Positions 7,439 to 17,577 are shown, counted from the first letter of the stretch. The stretch is 64,000 nt of DNA from Salinisphaera japonica YTM-1 (GCF_003788585.1 NZ_AYKG01000009.1:1-64000), one strand, 5' to 3'. Program-made: numbers and translations. The notes: generated by a model from the sequence alone, not told the origin.

Positions 7439-9351
7439 ACCAGGCCCCGGATGTCTTTGATGTCATCGTCGTCGGCGGTGGCCATGCCGGCACGGAAAGC
7501 GCCACCGCCGCCGCGCGCAGCGGCGCCAGGACGCTGCTTCTGACCGACAACATCGAGACCATCGGCCAGATGTCGTGCAATCCGGCCATCGGCGGGATCG
7601 GCAAGGGCCATCTGGTCAAGGAAATCGATGCCCTGGGCGGCGTGATGGGCCGCGCGGCCGATCGTGGCGGCATCCAGTTTCGTACGCTCAATGCCCGCAA
7701 GGGCCCGGCCGTGCGCGCTACCCGTGCCCAGGCCGATCGCGCGTTGTACAAGGCCGCCGTGCGCGATCTCGTCGAGGGCGAGCCCAATCTGGCCCTGTTT
7801 CAGCAGAGCGTGGCCGATCTGATCGTCGAGGACGGCCATGTCGCCGGCGTGATGACCGGCATGGGCCTGGCCTTTCGGGCGCGCGCGGTCGTGCTTACGG
7901 TCGGCACGTTTCTGGGCGGCACGATCCATATCGGCGACAAGCGCTTTGGCGGCGGGCGCGCCGGTGATAGCCCCTCCAACGCGCTGGCCGAGCGCCTGCG
8001 CGGGCTGGACCTGCCGGTCGGCCGGCTCAAGACCGGCACGCCGCCGCGTATCGATGCCCGCTCGATCGATTATTCGCGCCTGGCCGAGCAGCCGGGCGAT
8101 GACCCGGCCCCGGTGTTTTCGTTCATGGGCACCCGCGCCGAGCACCCGCGCCAGGTGCCTTGTCATATCACGTATACCAATCAGGCCACCCACGACATCA
8201 TCCGCGGGCGTCTGCACGAATCCGCGATCTATTCCGGGGCCATCGATTCCGCCGGGCCGCGTTATTGCCCGTCCATCGAGGACAAGATCGTGCGCTTTGC
8301 CGACAAGGACAGCCACCAGATCTTCATCGAGCCCGAGGGGCTGCACTCGAACGAGGTTTATCCCAACGGCATCTCGACCAGCCTGTCGTTCGAGACCCAG
8401 CTGGCGCTCGTGCGCTCGATCGAGGGCTTCGAGAATGCCCATATCACGCGCCCCGGCTATGCCATTGAATACGATTATTTCGACCCGAGAGCGCTGAATC
8501 ACGCGCTGGAGACCCAGGCCATCGGCGGGCTGTATTTCGCCGGCCAGATCAACGGCACCACCGGCTATGAAGAAGCCGCGGCCCAGGGCCTGCTGGCCGG
8601 TATCAACGCCGCGCGGGCCACACGCGGCGAGCCGGCCTGGTGCCCGCGCCGTGATGAGGCTTATCTGGGCGTGCTTGTGGATGATCTGGTCACCCGCGGC
8701 ACGATCGAGCCGTACCGCATGTTCACCTCGCGCGCCGAGCATCGCCTGCTGCTGCGCGAGGACAACGCCGATGCCCGCCTGACGCCCGTCGGGCGTGACA
8801 TGGGCCTGGTCGATACCGCGCGTTGGGATGCGTTCACCGCGCGTCGCGAGGCCGTGGCCGCCGAACAGGTGCGGCTGGCTGCACTCGTGATCAAACCGGC
8901 GGATCTGGGCGATGATCACGGCCAGGCGCTGTTGGGCAGCCCGCTGGCCCAGGCGCAGAGTGCGGCCGATCTGCTCAAGCGTCCGGGCGTGACCCACGGG
9001 GCACTGACCGGCGTGGCCGCTATCGGCCCCGCGGCCTGCCACGGTTTGTCTGTCGAGGCCGCCACGGCGGTCGGGGAACAGGTCGAGATTCAGGCCAAGT
9101 ACGCCGGTTATATCGCCCGTCAGCGCGACGAGATCGACCGGGCGGCAGCCCATGAGGCCACGCGGCTGCCGGTGGATATGGACTATGCCAGCGTCACCGG
9201 CCTGTCCAACGAGCTACGGGCCAAGCTGGGCGCGGTGCACCCGGCCACCATCGGCCAGGCCTCGCGTATTCCCGGCATGACGCCGGCCGCGATCTCGCTG
9301 TTGCTGGTGCACCTGAAGAAATCGGGCGAGCGTCTGGCCAAGGCCGGCTGA
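7402..9351 (+). CDS. mnmG: tRNA U34 carboxymethylaminomethyl-modifying enzyme MnmG
   Basis: This 649-residue protein is slightly longer than the usual length of about 630 because of an N-terminal extension of roughly 15 residues. The FAD-binding Rossmann motif is [14 protein letters not shown] (about residues 17-30), followed by the GidA signatures [16 protein letters not shown] and GTFLGG. Conserved EYDYFDPR and [18 protein letters not shown] segments are also present. With MnmE it installs the cmnm5 group on wobble uridine 34 of several tRNAs. Unlike many gammaproteobacteria, the rsmG-parA-parB genes do not follow; an oppA gene starts 34 bp downstream. Confidence 0.97.
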   Translation: MSFDHESAGTALNQAPDVFDVIVVGGGHAGTESATAAARSGARTLLLTDNIETIGQMSCNPAIGGIGKGHLVKEIDALGGVMGRAADRGGIQFRTLNARKGPAVRATRAQADRALYKAAVRDLVEGEPNLALFQQSVADLIVEDGHVAGVMTGMGLAFRARAVVLTVGTFLGGTIHIGDKRFGGGRAGDSPSNALAERLRGLDLPVGRLKTGTPPRIDARSIDYSRLAEQPGDDPAPVFSFMGTRAEHPRQVPCHITYTNQATHDIIRGRLHESAIYSGAIDSAGPRYCPSIEDKIVRFADKDSHQIFIEPEGLHSNEVYPNGISTSLSFETQLALVRSIEGFENAHITRPGYAIEYDYFDPRALNHALETQAIGGLYFAGQINGTTGYEEAAAQGLLAGINAARATRGEPAWCPRRDEAYLGVLVDDLVTRGTIEPYRMFTSRAEHRLLLREDNADARLTPVGRDMGLVDTARWDAFTARREAVAAEQVRLAALVIKPADLGDDHGQALLGSPLAQAQSAADLLKRPGVTHGALTGVAAIGPAACHGLSVEAATAVGEQVEIQAKYAGYIARQRDEIDRAAAHEATRLPVDMDYASVTGLSNELRAKLGAVHPATIGQASRIPGMTPAAISLLLVHLKKSGERLAKAG

Positions 9352-9385
9352 TGTGTCGGGCCGGCGGCTCTGCGCTGAACATGGC

Positions 9386-11107
9386 ATGATCCGTGCTCTC
9401 GGATATGGCTTGAATGGTTTGAATCGTCACGGGGGCATCTTGGCGCGAACCGGCCTATCAATCGCTGCGGGGCTGACTCTGGTGGCCGTACTGACCGGCT
9501 GCGGGGGCGACGAATCCGGCTTTGCCAATCGTCTCGCCCCGGCCGTCGCCGCTGACGGCACCAAAACCCTGCGCTACGGCAACCAGACCGAGCCCGGCAC
9601 CCTGGACCCGCATCAGGCCTCGGGCGTGCCGGCGGCCAACGTGCTGCGCGATCTCTATGAGGGGCTGGTCATCACGGGCGCTGACGACAAGATCATTCCC
9701 GGCGTGGCTGAGTCGTGGACAATCAGCGACGACCGGCTGACCTATACCTTCAAACTGCGCAGTGATGCCCGCTGGTCCAACGGCAAGCCCGTCACCGCCC
9801 AGGATTTCGTCTACAGCCTGCGCCGTGCGGTGGCCCCGACCACGGCTTCGTCCTATGCCGATATCCACGCGCCGATCAAGAACGCCACCGCGATCATCAA
9901 CAATGACAAGCCGCCGGAGACACTGGGCGTTGCCGCCCCCGATGCGCACACGCTGGTCATCCGGCTGAAAGAGCCCACGCCGTTCTTTCTGCAGACACTC
10001 ACGCATCCCAGCAGCGATCCCGTCTATCGCCCGGCGGTCGAACAATGGGGCGATAGCTTCACCCAGCCCGGCCATGCCGTGACCAACGGCGCCTACACGA
10101 TGGACGCCTGGCGGGTGAACGAGCGCATACGCGTCAAGCGCAACCCGTACTACTGGGATAACGCCAATACCGCCATCGACCGGGTCGAGTTCTATCCCAT
10201 CGAGGACGGCAACTCCGAGCTGTCGCGTTACCAGGCCGGCGGGCTGGATTGGGCGGCCACGGTACCGCCGGCGGCCACGGCGCGGATCAAGCGGCATATC
10301 CCGGATCAATATCATGCCGTGCCGACCATCGGCATCGCGTATCTGGGCCTGAACATGCGCCATGCCCCGTTTGCCGATAACCGCAAGCTGCGCCTGGCAC
10401 TCTCAATGGCACTGGACCGCGATGTGATCACCGACAAGATCCTGCGCGGCGGCCAGCCCACGCTCTATAGCGCGGTGCCGGATACCGTGCGCGGCTATAC
10501 GCCGGTCGAATACGACTGGCAGGACTGGCCCGACGACAAGCGCAAGGCCCGCGCGCGCCGGCTTTATCACGAAGCCGGCTACTCGGCAGAACACCCGCTA
10601 CAGGCCGAATATCTCTATCCCTCGGGCGGGGTGGGCAAGACCCTGGGGCTGGTGGCCGTGGCCATGTGGCGCGAGGTGCTGGGCGCCGACATCACGCCGA
10701 TCAACCAGGAATGGAAGGTCTTTCTACAGACCGCCCGCGAAGGCTATGACACCCAGATCTTCTGGGGCGGCTGGATCGGCGACTACGACGACCCGAACAC
10801 GTTTTTCTCGATCTTCAATTCCAAAGCTGCGCTCAACTATACCGGCTACGACAGCCCGGCCTATGACACGGCCCAGGAGCGCTCCAGCCATACGCCAACC
10901 GGGGCCAAACGCACGGCCTTGATGCACAAGGCCGAGGCCACGCTACTGCACGACGCGCCGATCATTCCGGTCTGGGTGTATACCTATCATCAGCTCGTCA
11001 AGCCTTATGTGACGAGCTATCAGCCCAGCGCGCTCGGTAATTATTACAGCAAGAACTTCGATATCCGACCGGGCCAAGACGCCGACGGCGGGGCAGGCGG
11101 GCACTGA
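9386..11107 (+). CDS. oppA: Oligopeptide ABC transporter substrate-binding lipoprotein OppA
   Basis: This SBP_bac_5 family protein has lipobox LTGC followed by GGDES, so it is an envelope lipoprotein. Conserved parts include YGNQTEPGTLDPH at the mature N-terminus, YEGLV, WSNGKPVTAQDFVYSLRR and RKLRLALSMALDRD. It binds peptides in the periplasm and delivers them to OppBC. The start is uncertain: ATG 9386 is given, but TTG 9440 would give a typical 20-residue lipoprotein signal and has GGGGG five bases upstream. The gene ends by overlapping oppB (TGATG). Confidence 0.92.
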   Translation: MIRALGYGLNGLNRHGGILARTGLSIAAGLTLVAVLTGCGGDESGFANRLAPAVAADGTKTLRYGNQTEPGTLDPHQASGVPAANVLRDLYEGLVITGADDKIIPGVAESWTISDDRLTYTFKLRSDARWSNGKPVTAQDFVYSLRRAVAPTTASSYADIHAPIKNATAIINNDKPPETLGVAAPDAHTLVIRLKEPTPFFLQTLTHPSSDPVYRPAVEQWGDSFTQPGHAVTNGAYTMDAWRVNERIRVKRNPYYWDNANTAIDRVEFYPIEDGNSELSRYQAGGLDWAATVPPAATARIKRHIPDQYHAVPTIGIAYLGLNMRHAPFADNRKLRLALSMALDRDVITDKILRGGQPTLYSAVPDTVRGYTPVEYDWQDWPDDKRKARARRLYHEAGYSAEHPLQAEYLYPSGGVGKTLGLVAVAMWREVLGADITPINQEWKVFLQTAREGYDTQIFWGGWIGDYDDPNTFFSIFNSKAALNYTGYDSPAYDTAQERSSHTPTGAKRTALMHKAEATLLHDAPIIPVWVYTYHQLVKPYVTSYQPSALGNYYSKNFDIRPGQDADGGAGGH

Positions 11108-12024
11108 TGCTGGCCTATACCCTCAAACGCCTGGCTGGCGTGGTGCCCACGTTGTTCATCCTGCTCACGGCCACGTTTCTGCTCGTGCACCTGGCGCCCG
11201 GCAGCCCGCTGGACGGTGACCGGCCGATGCCGGCCGAGATCCGGGCCAATCTCGAGGCGAAATATCATCTCGACGAGCCGCTTATTCAGCAGTACGGGCG
11301 TTATCTGGCGAATACCGCGCAACTGGATTTCGGGGCGTCCTATCAATACAAGGACACCTCGGTGAACGATCTGATCGCCACCGGGTTTCCGGTCTCCTTG
11401 GCGGTAGGCGGCTTTTCCCTGCTCTTTGCATTGGTGCTCGGCATCCCGCTGGGGATTCTGGCGGCTGTGCGCCAGAACATGCCGGCGGATTACGGGGCGA
11501 TGGGGGCCTCATTGGCCGGTATCTCGGTGCCCAATTTCGTGCTCGGCCCGCTCATGATTCTGGCCTTTGCCGTGTATAACGACTGGCTGCCGGCCGGCGG
11601 CCTGGGCGGCTGGCAGCACTATGTGATGCCGGTGATCGCGCTGGGCACCATGTATCTGGCCTATGTCACCCGCCTGATGCGGGCAGCGACCATCGAGGTG
11701 CTGCGCGCGCCGTTCATCCGTACGGCCCGTGCCAAGGGGTTGTCCGAGACCCGGGTGTTCGTGGTGCACGTGTTGCCGGCAGCACTCCTGCCGGTCATCT
11801 CGTTCCTGGGCCCGGGGGCGGCCGCGATCCTCACCGGCTCGGTCGTGGTCGAGCAGATCTTTGGCATACCGGGGCTGGGGCGTTTTTTCGTCACCGCCGC
11901 GCTCAATCGCGATTACACGCTGGTGCTGGGCATCACGCTGTTCTACGGCATCATCATCATCGCCTTCAACCTGGTGGTCGACGTGCTTTATGGCTGGCTT
12001 GATCCGCGGGTGACATACCGATGA
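11107..12024 (+). CDS. oppB: Oligopeptide ABC transporter permease OppB
   Basis: This 305-residue inner-membrane permease has six predicted membrane segments. The first starts at residue 10 (LAGVVPTLFILLTATFLLVHL), as in all DppB/OppB proteins. The EAA loop that docks the ATPase is around FIRTARAKGLSETRVFVVHVLPAA, and the typical IFGIPGLGRFFV follows. It overlaps oppA by one base and oppC by four (ATGA), which indicates translational coupling. Confidence 0.95.
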   Translation: MLAYTLKRLAGVVPTLFILLTATFLLVHLAPGSPLDGDRPMPAEIRANLEAKYHLDEPLIQQYGRYLANTAQLDFGASYQYKDTSVNDLIATGFPVSLAVGGFSLLFALVLGIPLGILAAVRQNMPADYGAMGASLAGISVPNFVLGPLMILAFAVYNDWLPAGGLGGWQHYVMPVIALGTMYLAYVTRLMRAATIEVLRAPFIRTARAKGLSETRVFVVHVLPAALLPVISFLGPGAAAILTGSVVVEQIFGIPGLGRFFVTAALNRDYTLVLGITLFYGIIIIAFNLVVDVLYGWLDPRVTYR

Positions 12025-12935
12025 GCCGGGCGGTGACAAAACAGGCCGGGGGCTGGCGCAAGCAACAGGCCCTGGACCGCGCGGCCGCCGGCAACAGCCT
12101 CGGGCGTGACGCCTGGCGCCGGCTGTCGGCCAACCGGGCCGCGATGACGTCGCTCGGCGTGCTGGTGAGCATCACGCTGGCCGTGATCATCGGCCCGTGG
12201 CTGACATCTTATGATTACTTCTCCCAGGATTATGACGCGATCTGGCAGGCCCCGAGCCTGGCGACCGGGCACTGGTTCGGCACCGACCAAGTCGGGCGCG
12301 ATCTGTTTGCCCGCACGCTGACCGGCGGGCGAATATCGCTCATGGTGGGCATCGTGACCACGCTGGTCAGCCTGGTGATCGGCGTGACGTATGGCGCGGT
12401 GGCCGGTTTTATCGGCGGCAAGACCGATTCCTTGATGATGCGAGCCGTGGATATTCTCTATTCGCTGCCGTTCATGTTCTTCGTGATTCTGCTGGTGGTG
12501 TTTTTCGGGCGGAATCTGTTCTTGTTGTTCGCCGCCATCGGCGCGGTGAGCTGGCTGGATATGGCGCGTATCGTTCGCGGGCAGACGCTGGCCATCAAGA
12601 GCCAGCCTTATATCGAGGCCGCGCGTATGGCCGGTGCGGGAACCGCGCGCATCATCGCCCGTCATGTGGTGCCCAACCTGGCGGGCATCGTGGTGGTCTA
12701 TGTCACGCTGACCATCCCGCAGGTGATTCTGTTTGAATCCTTCCTGAGCTATCTGGGGCTCGGCGTGCAGCCGCCAGCGACGTCCTGGGGGGCGCTCATC
12801 AACGACGGTACGGGGGAGATGAGTGTCGCCCCCTGGCTGGTGTTGATCCCGTCGATATTCCTGGCCGTTACGTTGTTCTGCTTCAACTTCATCGGCGACG
12901 GGCTGCGCGATGCGCTCGACCCGAAGGATCGCTAG
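12021..12935 (+). CDS. oppC: Oligopeptide ABC transporter permease OppC
   Basis: This 304-residue second permease has the N-terminal cytoplasmic OppC_N region (RDAWRRLSANRAAMTSLGVL), the conserved HWFGTDQVGRDLFAR segment, five to six membrane helices and the EAA loop IEAARMAGAGTARIIARHVVPN. SYLGLGVQPPATSWGAL is characteristic of the family. The partner permease is the gene it overlaps. oppD begins 3 bp after its stop codon. Confidence 0.95.
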   Translation: MSRAVTKQAGGWRKQQALDRAAAGNSLGRDAWRRLSANRAAMTSLGVLVSITLAVIIGPWLTSYDYFSQDYDAIWQAPSLATGHWFGTDQVGRDLFARTLTGGRISLMVGIVTTLVSLVIGVTYGAVAGFIGGKTDSLMMRAVDILYSLPFMFFVILLVVFFGRNLFLLFAAIGAVSWLDMARIVRGQTLAIKSQPYIEAARMAGAGTARIIARHVVPNLAGIVVVYVTLTIPQVILFESFLSYLGLGVQPPATSWGALINDGTGEMSVAPWLVLIPSIFLAVTLFCFNFIGDGLRDALDPKDR

Positions 12936-12938
12936 GCC

Positions 12939-13733
12939 GTGTTGTTGCGCGTGGATAACCTGGCCATCGAGTTCGCGACCTACAGCGGCACTGTGCCGGC
13001 CGTGCGCGATTTGAGCTTCGCGACCGATCACGGCGAGTCCGTGGGCATCGTGGGCGAGTCCGGCTCGGGCAAGAGTCAGAGCGTGCTGGCACTGATGGGT
13101 CTTGTGGCCGACAACGCGCGTGTGGCCGGCTCGGCGCGGCTGGCCGGGCCGGACGACGCCGCCCCGGTCGAACTGATCGGGGCCCGGGCACGGGTGCTGC
13201 GGCGCGTACGCGGGGCCCGCATCGCCATGATCTTTCAAGACCCCATGACCGCGCTCAACCCGCATCTGCGTATCGCCACACAGATGACCGAGCTGGTGCG
13301 CACGCATCTGGGCGTATCAAAAAGAGAGGCCACCGAACGCGCGGTGGCCATGCTCGAGGCCGTGCGCATACCGCAGGCCGCGCGTCGCATGCGGGCTTAT
13401 CCGCATCAGTTTTCCGGCGGCATGCGCCAGCGGGTGATGATCGCCATGGCGCTTGCCTGTGAGCCCGAGCTGCTCATCGCCGACGAGCCCACCACCGCAC
13501 TCGATGTGACCGTACAGGACGAGATTCTGGAAACCATCGCCGAACTGCGCGCGGCCACAAATACCGCGCTGTTGCTCATCACACATGATCTGGGCGTGGT
13601 CGCCGGCCAGTGCGCACGCACCATCGTGATGCAGAACGGTCAGGTGGTGGAGCAGGGCGCGACCGAGCGTATCTTCGAACAACCCGCTGCAACCTACACC
13701 CAAGACCTGCTCGCCGCGATTCCACGCCTGTAG
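12939..13733 (+). CDS. oppD: Oligopeptide ABC transporter ATPase OppD, short form
   Basis: This 264-residue ATPase has Walker [11 protein letters not shown], the Q-loop in [11 protein letters not shown], signature FSGGMRQRV and Walker [13 protein letters not shown] with H-loop THD. It starts with GTG. It ends at [11 protein letters not shown], where usual OppD/DppD proteins (about 320-340 residues) continue into a C-terminal oligopeptide domain with conserved cysteines. That tail is absent and the next gene starts 9 bp later. The ATPase core is complete, so it should work with OppF, encoded about 4 kb downstream. Confidence 0.92.
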   Translation: MLLRVDNLAIEFATYSGTVPAVRDLSFATDHGESVGIVGESGSGKSQSVLALMGLVADNARVAGSARLAGPDDAAPVELIGARARVLRRVRGARIAMIFQDPMTALNPHLRIATQMTELVRTHLGVSKREATERAVAMLEAVRIPQAARRMRAYPHQFSGGMRQRVMIAMALACEPELLIADEPTTALDVTVQDEILETIAELRAATNTALLLITHDLGVVAGQCARTIVMQNGQVVEQGATERIFEQPAATYTQDLLAAIPRL

Positions 13734-13742
13734 ACTGGCCCG

Positions 13743-15188
13743 ATGACCTGGCACGAATGGCTCGATCTGCTGCAGTTCTGGGGCCCGGTGATCATCGTGG
13801 TCGGCAGCGCCGTGGCCGCGGCCGGGCACGCGCTGCTCACCCGCGAGACGCCGGCCAGTGCCTTCGGCTGGATCGGCGTATCGCTGCTCTTTCCGCCGGT
13901 CGGCCCGCTGTTGTATTACGCTTTTGGCGTGAACCGCGTGCGGATTCGCGCCCGCCGGCTGGACCGGGCCTCGCGCCACGGTCTGGGCGCGCATCGGCCC
14001 GGCCCCACGGCCGAGCTGCGTGATTATCGCGGGTTCATCAAGGCCCGGCGCCGCGGGTTGGCGGCCGCCGGCGATCGCCTATCGGCCTGGCCGGTGGTCG
14101 CCGGCAACCAGGTCGACGTGCTCAATAACGGCGAGAAAGCCTATCCGCCGATGCTCGACGCCATCGACGAAGCCCACGGGTTCGTCTATTTGACGACCTA
14201 TATCTTCGAAACCAATCGTATCGGCAAGCGCTTCATCGACGCACTGGCCCGGGCCACGGCTCGCGGGGTGGATGTGCGCGTGCTCATCGACGGCGTGGGC
14301 GAGTGGTATGCCTTGCCCGGCAAGCGCCCGGTCGCGTTGCTGGCGGCCGCGGGCGTGCGCACCGCACGGTTTCTGCCGCCGCGGCTCTGGCCGCCGGCCC
14401 TGCGGCTGAACCTGCGCAACCACCGCAAGATACTGGTCACCGATAACGGTATCGCCTTCACCGGCGGCATGAACATCGGCGATCGACACATGGCCCAGGA
14501 AAAAGGCGGCGTCGCGGATATGCATTTTCGCCTGGCCGGGCCCATCGTGCGCCAGATCGAGGCCGTGTTTCTCTCCGACTGGGCGTTTGCCACCGGCGAA
14601 CAATCGCGCGTGTCGGGCCGGCATCTGCCATCGCTGGGGGCCGCCGGCTGTCGCAGCATCGAAAACGGGCCCACGCGGGATTTCGAAACCCTGTCCACGC
14701 TGCTGCTCACCGCCGTATCCAGCGCCCACCGCCGCGTGACCATCGTCACCCCGTATTTCCTGCCCGGCCAGGCACTCGTCGGCGCGCTCCAATCTGCGGC
14801 CCTGCGCGGGCTGGATGTCTCCATCGTCATGCCCGGACGCAACAACCTGCCTTTCGTGGCCTGGGCCGCCCGCCACGGCCTGGATGAACTGCTGTCCTGC
14901 GGCGCGCGTGTCTACTTCCAGCCGCCGCCGTTTGCCCACAGCAAACTCTTCATCATCGACGACGACTATGCGCTCGTCGGCTCACCCAACATCGACCCGC
15001 GCTCGCTGCGCCTGAACTTCGAACTGGCCGTGGAAATCTACGACAGCACCACCGTCGAAACCCTGCTCGCCCACGTCGACGGCCTGATCGGCCAAGCTCA
15101 CGAATACACCCAGGCCCAACTCGCCGCCCGCAGCTTTCCCGCGCGGCTGCGGGATTCGTTCTTTTGGTTGTTTTCGCCGTATTTTTGA
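13743..15188 (+). CDS. cls: Cardiolipin synthase (ClsA type)
   Basis: This 481-residue protein has two N-terminal membrane segments (about residues 13-32 and 40-60, the PLDNuc_N region) and then two phospholipase D domains with HxKx4D motifs: NHRKILVTDNG near 228 and AHSKLFIIDDD near 398, each followed by GG/GSPNI. It condenses phosphatidylglycerol molecules (or PG with PE) to cardiolipin in the inner membrane. It sits 9 bp after oppD, within the interrupted opp locus, and is probably cotranscribed. Increased cardiolipin is a known salt response, which fits the osmolyte genes nearby. Confidence 0.93.
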   Translation: MTWHEWLDLLQFWGPVIIVVGSAVAAAGHALLTRETPASAFGWIGVSLLFPPVGPLLYYAFGVNRVRIRARRLDRASRHGLGAHRPGPTAELRDYRGFIKARRRGLAAAGDRLSAWPVVAGNQVDVLNNGEKAYPPMLDAIDEAHGFVYLTTYIFETNRIGKRFIDALARATARGVDVRVLIDGVGEWYALPGKRPVALLAAAGVRTARFLPPRLWPPALRLNLRNHRKILVTDNGIAFTGGMNIGDRHMAQEKGGVADMHFRLAGPIVRQIEAVFLSDWAFATGEQSRVSGRHLPSLGAAGCRSIENGPTRDFETLSTLLLTAVSSAHRRVTIVTPYFLPGQALVGALQSAALRGLDVSIVMPGRNNLPFVAWAARHGLDELLSCGARVYFQPPPFAHSKLFIIDDDYALVGSPNIDPRSLRLNFELAVEIYDSTTVETLLAHVDGLIGQAHEYTQAQLAARSFPARLRDSFFWLFSPYF

Positions 15189-15327
15189 CGACGACTCGTA
15201 TTCGACCGAACCGTAGCAATACCCACGGACTCCAAGCCGCGATCAGAGCCTGCTAATGCGCATAGTCGCGTACACATAAACGCGCCTGGCGTATATTGGG
15301 ATACATGCACCCCGATTGGTGATGGCG
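15189..15327 (+). promoter_or_regulatory. Upstream region of the relBE-type pair
   Basis: This 139-bp gap is noticeably less GC-rich near its end. A TATATT sequence (about 15292-15297) can act as a -10 box, and the imperfect palindrome GTAT-attggg-ATAC overlaps it. That is where an antitoxin of the ribbon-helix-helix type would autorepress. No -35 box is clear, so this is a suggestion only. Confidence 0.3.
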
Positions 15328-15555
15328 ATGAGCAAGCAAACGGCCTTAAGGCTCCCCGACGAGACCTACGAACGGCTTCAAGCGCTAGCGGGGCGTACCG
15401 GGCGTACGGCCACGTATTACATAAGAGAAGCCATCGAGACACACCTCGATGATCTAGAGGATATTTATCTGGCGGAGCAAACCGCGGAACGTATCCGTCG
15501 CGGTGAGGAGGCAATCGTTAGCGCGGAGACGTTCTGGCGTGAACTGGACGATTGA
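15328..15555 (+). CDS. RelB/ribbon-helix-helix family antitoxin
   Basis: This protein of about 75 residues opens [15 protein letters not shown], the beta strand and first helix of a ribbon-helix-helix DNA-binding fold. The second helix follows ([14 protein letters not shown]), then an acidic C-terminal tail ([20 protein letters not shown]) of the sort that wraps a RelE toxin. It would neutralise the downstream toxin and repress the pair's own promoter. The start is uncertain among ATG 15328, ATG 15322 and TTG 15316. The 3' end overlaps the toxin start by 17 bp, the usual arrangement for coupled toxin-antitoxin genes. Confidence 0.85.
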   Translation: MSKQTALRLPDETYERLQALAGRTGRTATYYIREAIETHLDDLEDIYLAEQTAERIRRGEEAIVSAETFWRELDD

Positions 15556-15805
15556 ATACGCGCGCTCCGTCACGAAAGCCGTTCGTAAAATGGACCCGCC
15601 GACCCGGCAGCGAATCAAAGACTTTCTCGAACATCGCGTCGCTGCCCTGACCGACCCGCGCGAGATTGGCGACCCGCTAAAAGGCGAATTGGCTGGCCTC
15701 TGGCGCTACCGGGTCGGCGATTATCGAATCATCTGCGAGATACGCGAGGAAACATTAATCGTGCTCGTAGTTCGGATCGGTCACAGACGTGCGGTGTACC
15801 GATAA
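15539..15805 (+). CDS. RelE/ParE-family toxin
   Basis: This 88-residue protein starts at GTG ([11 protein letters not shown]), inside the end of the antitoxin gene. It has the RelE fold signature: a basic first half ([18 protein letters not shown]), then [22 protein letters not shown] and a C-terminal [12 protein letters not shown]. The paired arginines and terminal Tyr correspond to the ribosome-dependent mRNA endonuclease site of RelE. It most likely cleaves mRNA at the ribosome when the antitoxin is degraded. The pair is embedded within the opp/cls region and looks like an acquired module. Confidence 0.85.
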   Translation: MNWTIEYARSVTKAVRKMDPPTRQRIKDFLEHRVAALTDPREIGDPLKGELAGLWRYRVGDYRIICEIREETLIVLVVRIGHRRAVYR

Positions 15806-15839
15806 AAATATAGCTATTGAAAAAATGAAAAATCGGCCG

Positions 15840-16733
15840 TCAGTTCAGCGCCAGCGTTTCCAATACGTCGGCAAGCGCGCGCCGGCCGGCGTCATCGAGT
15901 GTTTGTAGCGGGCGCGGTAGACACTCGGGACTTACCAGGCCGAGCTGTTCGGCCGCGGTCGCGATGACCCGGAGACTGCCGCCGTGCCGGCCGTAGAGCT
16001 GCCAGAGGGGGGACAGCGCATCGCAGCGTTTTGTGGCCAGGCCGGCCTGGCCGGCCCGTGCGGCCTGTGTAATCGCCTGGGCGGCCTCGGGGAACAGTCC
16101 GCCCACAACCGAATACCAGGCATCGCAGCCGGCGTTGAGCCCGCGCGCGGCAAAGGCGTCGCCGCTCACGCCGACGGTCACGCCCGAGGGTAATCGGGCT
16201 TTCAAATCCTTGACCCGGTTGGTGGCTGCGTCGTGATCGGCCGGTACGCCGGGAATCTTGATCGAGCCGATATTCGGCAGACGGGCGATTGCGGCGTGCA
16301 GCTCGTCCGAAAACTCGAAGTGCGTCGTCGTTGGGTTGTCGTAGACACAGATCGGGATATCGACCATGCGCGACACGCTCTCGTACAGCGCGAAGACTTC
16401 CTCGGCCTGTAACGGCTGATACGACATCGGTGGTAACAGCAGTCCGTCGGCGCCGGCGTGCTGTGCGTGCTCGGCATAGGCCAGCACATCGTCGGTAGTC
16501 AACGCGCCGATGCCGATCACGACCGGAATATCGCCGGCATGCGCGACGGCCAGCTGTGTGATGCGTCTGCGCTGATCAGCGCGCAGATACGCATAGTTGC
16601 CGGTTGAGCCCAGCGCACAGATCGAGTCGACCCGGGCCGCGACCAGTCGCGCCATCAAGCCGATAAAAGCAGGTTCGTCAATGCCGTCGTGGCCCAACGG
16701 GCTCAAGGGAAATGCGCTCAGTCCGGTGAACAT
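15840..16733 (-). CDS. Dihydrodipicolinate synthase family aldolase
   Basis: This 297-residue class I aldolase of the DapA/N-acetylneuraminate lyase family has the Schiff-base Lys in GSIKIPG (about residue 158) and the Tyr of ICVYDNP (about 132). The usual GTTGE loop is replaced by GSTGN, and LLLPPMSY follows. The SIKIPG context and GSTGN loop differ from true DapA (GIKEA, GTTGE), so it probably acts on another 2-keto acid, for example in sugar-acid catabolism. No sugar-acid transporter or regulator lies nearby. An EEP-family gene lies 40 bp upstream on the same strand and may share a transcript. Confidence 0.85.
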   Translation of the reverse strand: MFTGLSAFPLSPLGHDGIDEPAFIGLMARLVAARVDSICALGSTGNYAYLRADQRRRITQLAVAHAGDIPVVIGIGALTTDDVLAYAEHAQHAGADGLLLPPMSYQPLQAEEVFALYESVSRMVDIPICVYDNPTTTHFEFSDELHAAIARLPNIGSIKIPGVPADHDAATNRVKDLKARLPSGVTVGVSGDAFAARGLNAGCDAWYSVVGGLFPEAAQAITQAARAGQAGLATKRCDALSPLWQLYGRHGGSLRVIATAAEQLGLVSPECLPRPLQTLDDAGRRALADVLETLALN

Positions 16734-16773
16734 GATGCTCCTTGGGCGCCTGTCGGCGCTGTGTCCTGCGCGG

Positions 16774-17577
16774 TCAGTCGCTCACAGCGCCGCGCGGTGT
16801 CTGCATATCCTTGATGAGTGTATCGGGCAGTCGAACGTCCATCGCCACCGGCCGATGATCCGAGAGTACGGCATCCACCACGCGGGCGTCGGTGATGTCG
16901 AGCGTGTCCGAGCGCAGGATATGGTCGATGCCACGCCGCGGCCGCCAGGCGGGGAAGGTGGGCAGCAGGCGGTCGTAGACCCGCAGGCTCGAGGCGGCCA
17001 GGGCCGGGTCGGCGATGAGTTCGCGGGTGGTGCAATTGGTGTCGCCCATGAGGATGACGTGTTCGTCGTGGGCGACGAGATCGCAGATGGCGGCCAGTTG
17101 TTGGGCACGGCTGGCGGCCCCCAGTGACAGGTGGGTGACGACGACGGTGAGGGCGTTGGCCGGGGTGCCGAAGCGGGCGATGAGCGCACCGCGACCGGGC
17201 ACGCGGCCGGGGAGTTTGTGTTCTTCGACGTTGAACGGTTTGTAGCGGCTGATCAGCCCCAGGCCGTGCTGGGCCACGCGGCCCATGTCGCGATTGACCT
17301 GGACATACCAGTAGGCCAGGCCGGCCTCACGGGCCACGGCCTCGATCTGGTTCTGATAGCGCGAGCGCCGGCTGCCGGCATCGATTTCCTGCAGGCCTAT
17401 GATGTCGTAGTCGGCGATCAGGCGGCCGATGCGGTCGAGGTTGTCGCGCACGCCCTGGCTGGGCAGCAGATGACGCCAGCCGCGGGTGAGATATTCGCGA
17501 TAGCGGCGGGTGCCGATGCCGACCTGCATGTTGAAACTCAACACCCGCAGGGGGGTGTCGTTCTGGGGGGCGGTCAT
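16774..17577 (-). CDS. Endonuclease/exonuclease/phosphatase family protein
   Basis: This 267-residue EEP-fold hydrolase starts LRVLSFNMQVGI. The metal-binding Glu is in IIGLQEID, a catalytic His is in VVVTHLSLG, the Asp/Asn pair is in LMGDTNC, and the terminal RGIDHILRSD and LSDHRPVAMDV complete the active site. There is no signal peptide. Family members cleave nucleic acid or phosphodiester/inositol-phosphate substrates; the target of this one cannot be told. It precedes the DapA-like gene and is divergent from oppF, with an 88 to 115 bp gap holding both promoters. Confidence 0.88.
   Translation of the reverse strand: MTAPQNDTPLRVLSFNMQVGIGTRRYREYLTRGWRHLLPSQGVRDNLDRIGRLIADYDIIGLQEIDAGSRRSRYQNQIEAVAREAGLAYWYVQVNRDMGRVAQHGLGLISRYKPFNVEEHKLPGRVPGRGALIARFGTPANALTVVVTHLSLGAASRAQQLAAICDLVAHDEHVILMGDTNCTTRELIADPALAASSLRVYDRLLPTFPAWRPRRGIDHILRSDTLDITDARVVDAVLSDHRPVAMDVRLPDTLIKDMQTPRGAVSD

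Noticed and set aside
7333-9153. A 606-codon open frame on the minus strand opposite mnmG
   Set aside because: It is a high-GC antisense shadow of a certain gene. The product is a Gly/Arg/His-rich string with no domain pattern, and mnmG on the plus strand has all family motifs.
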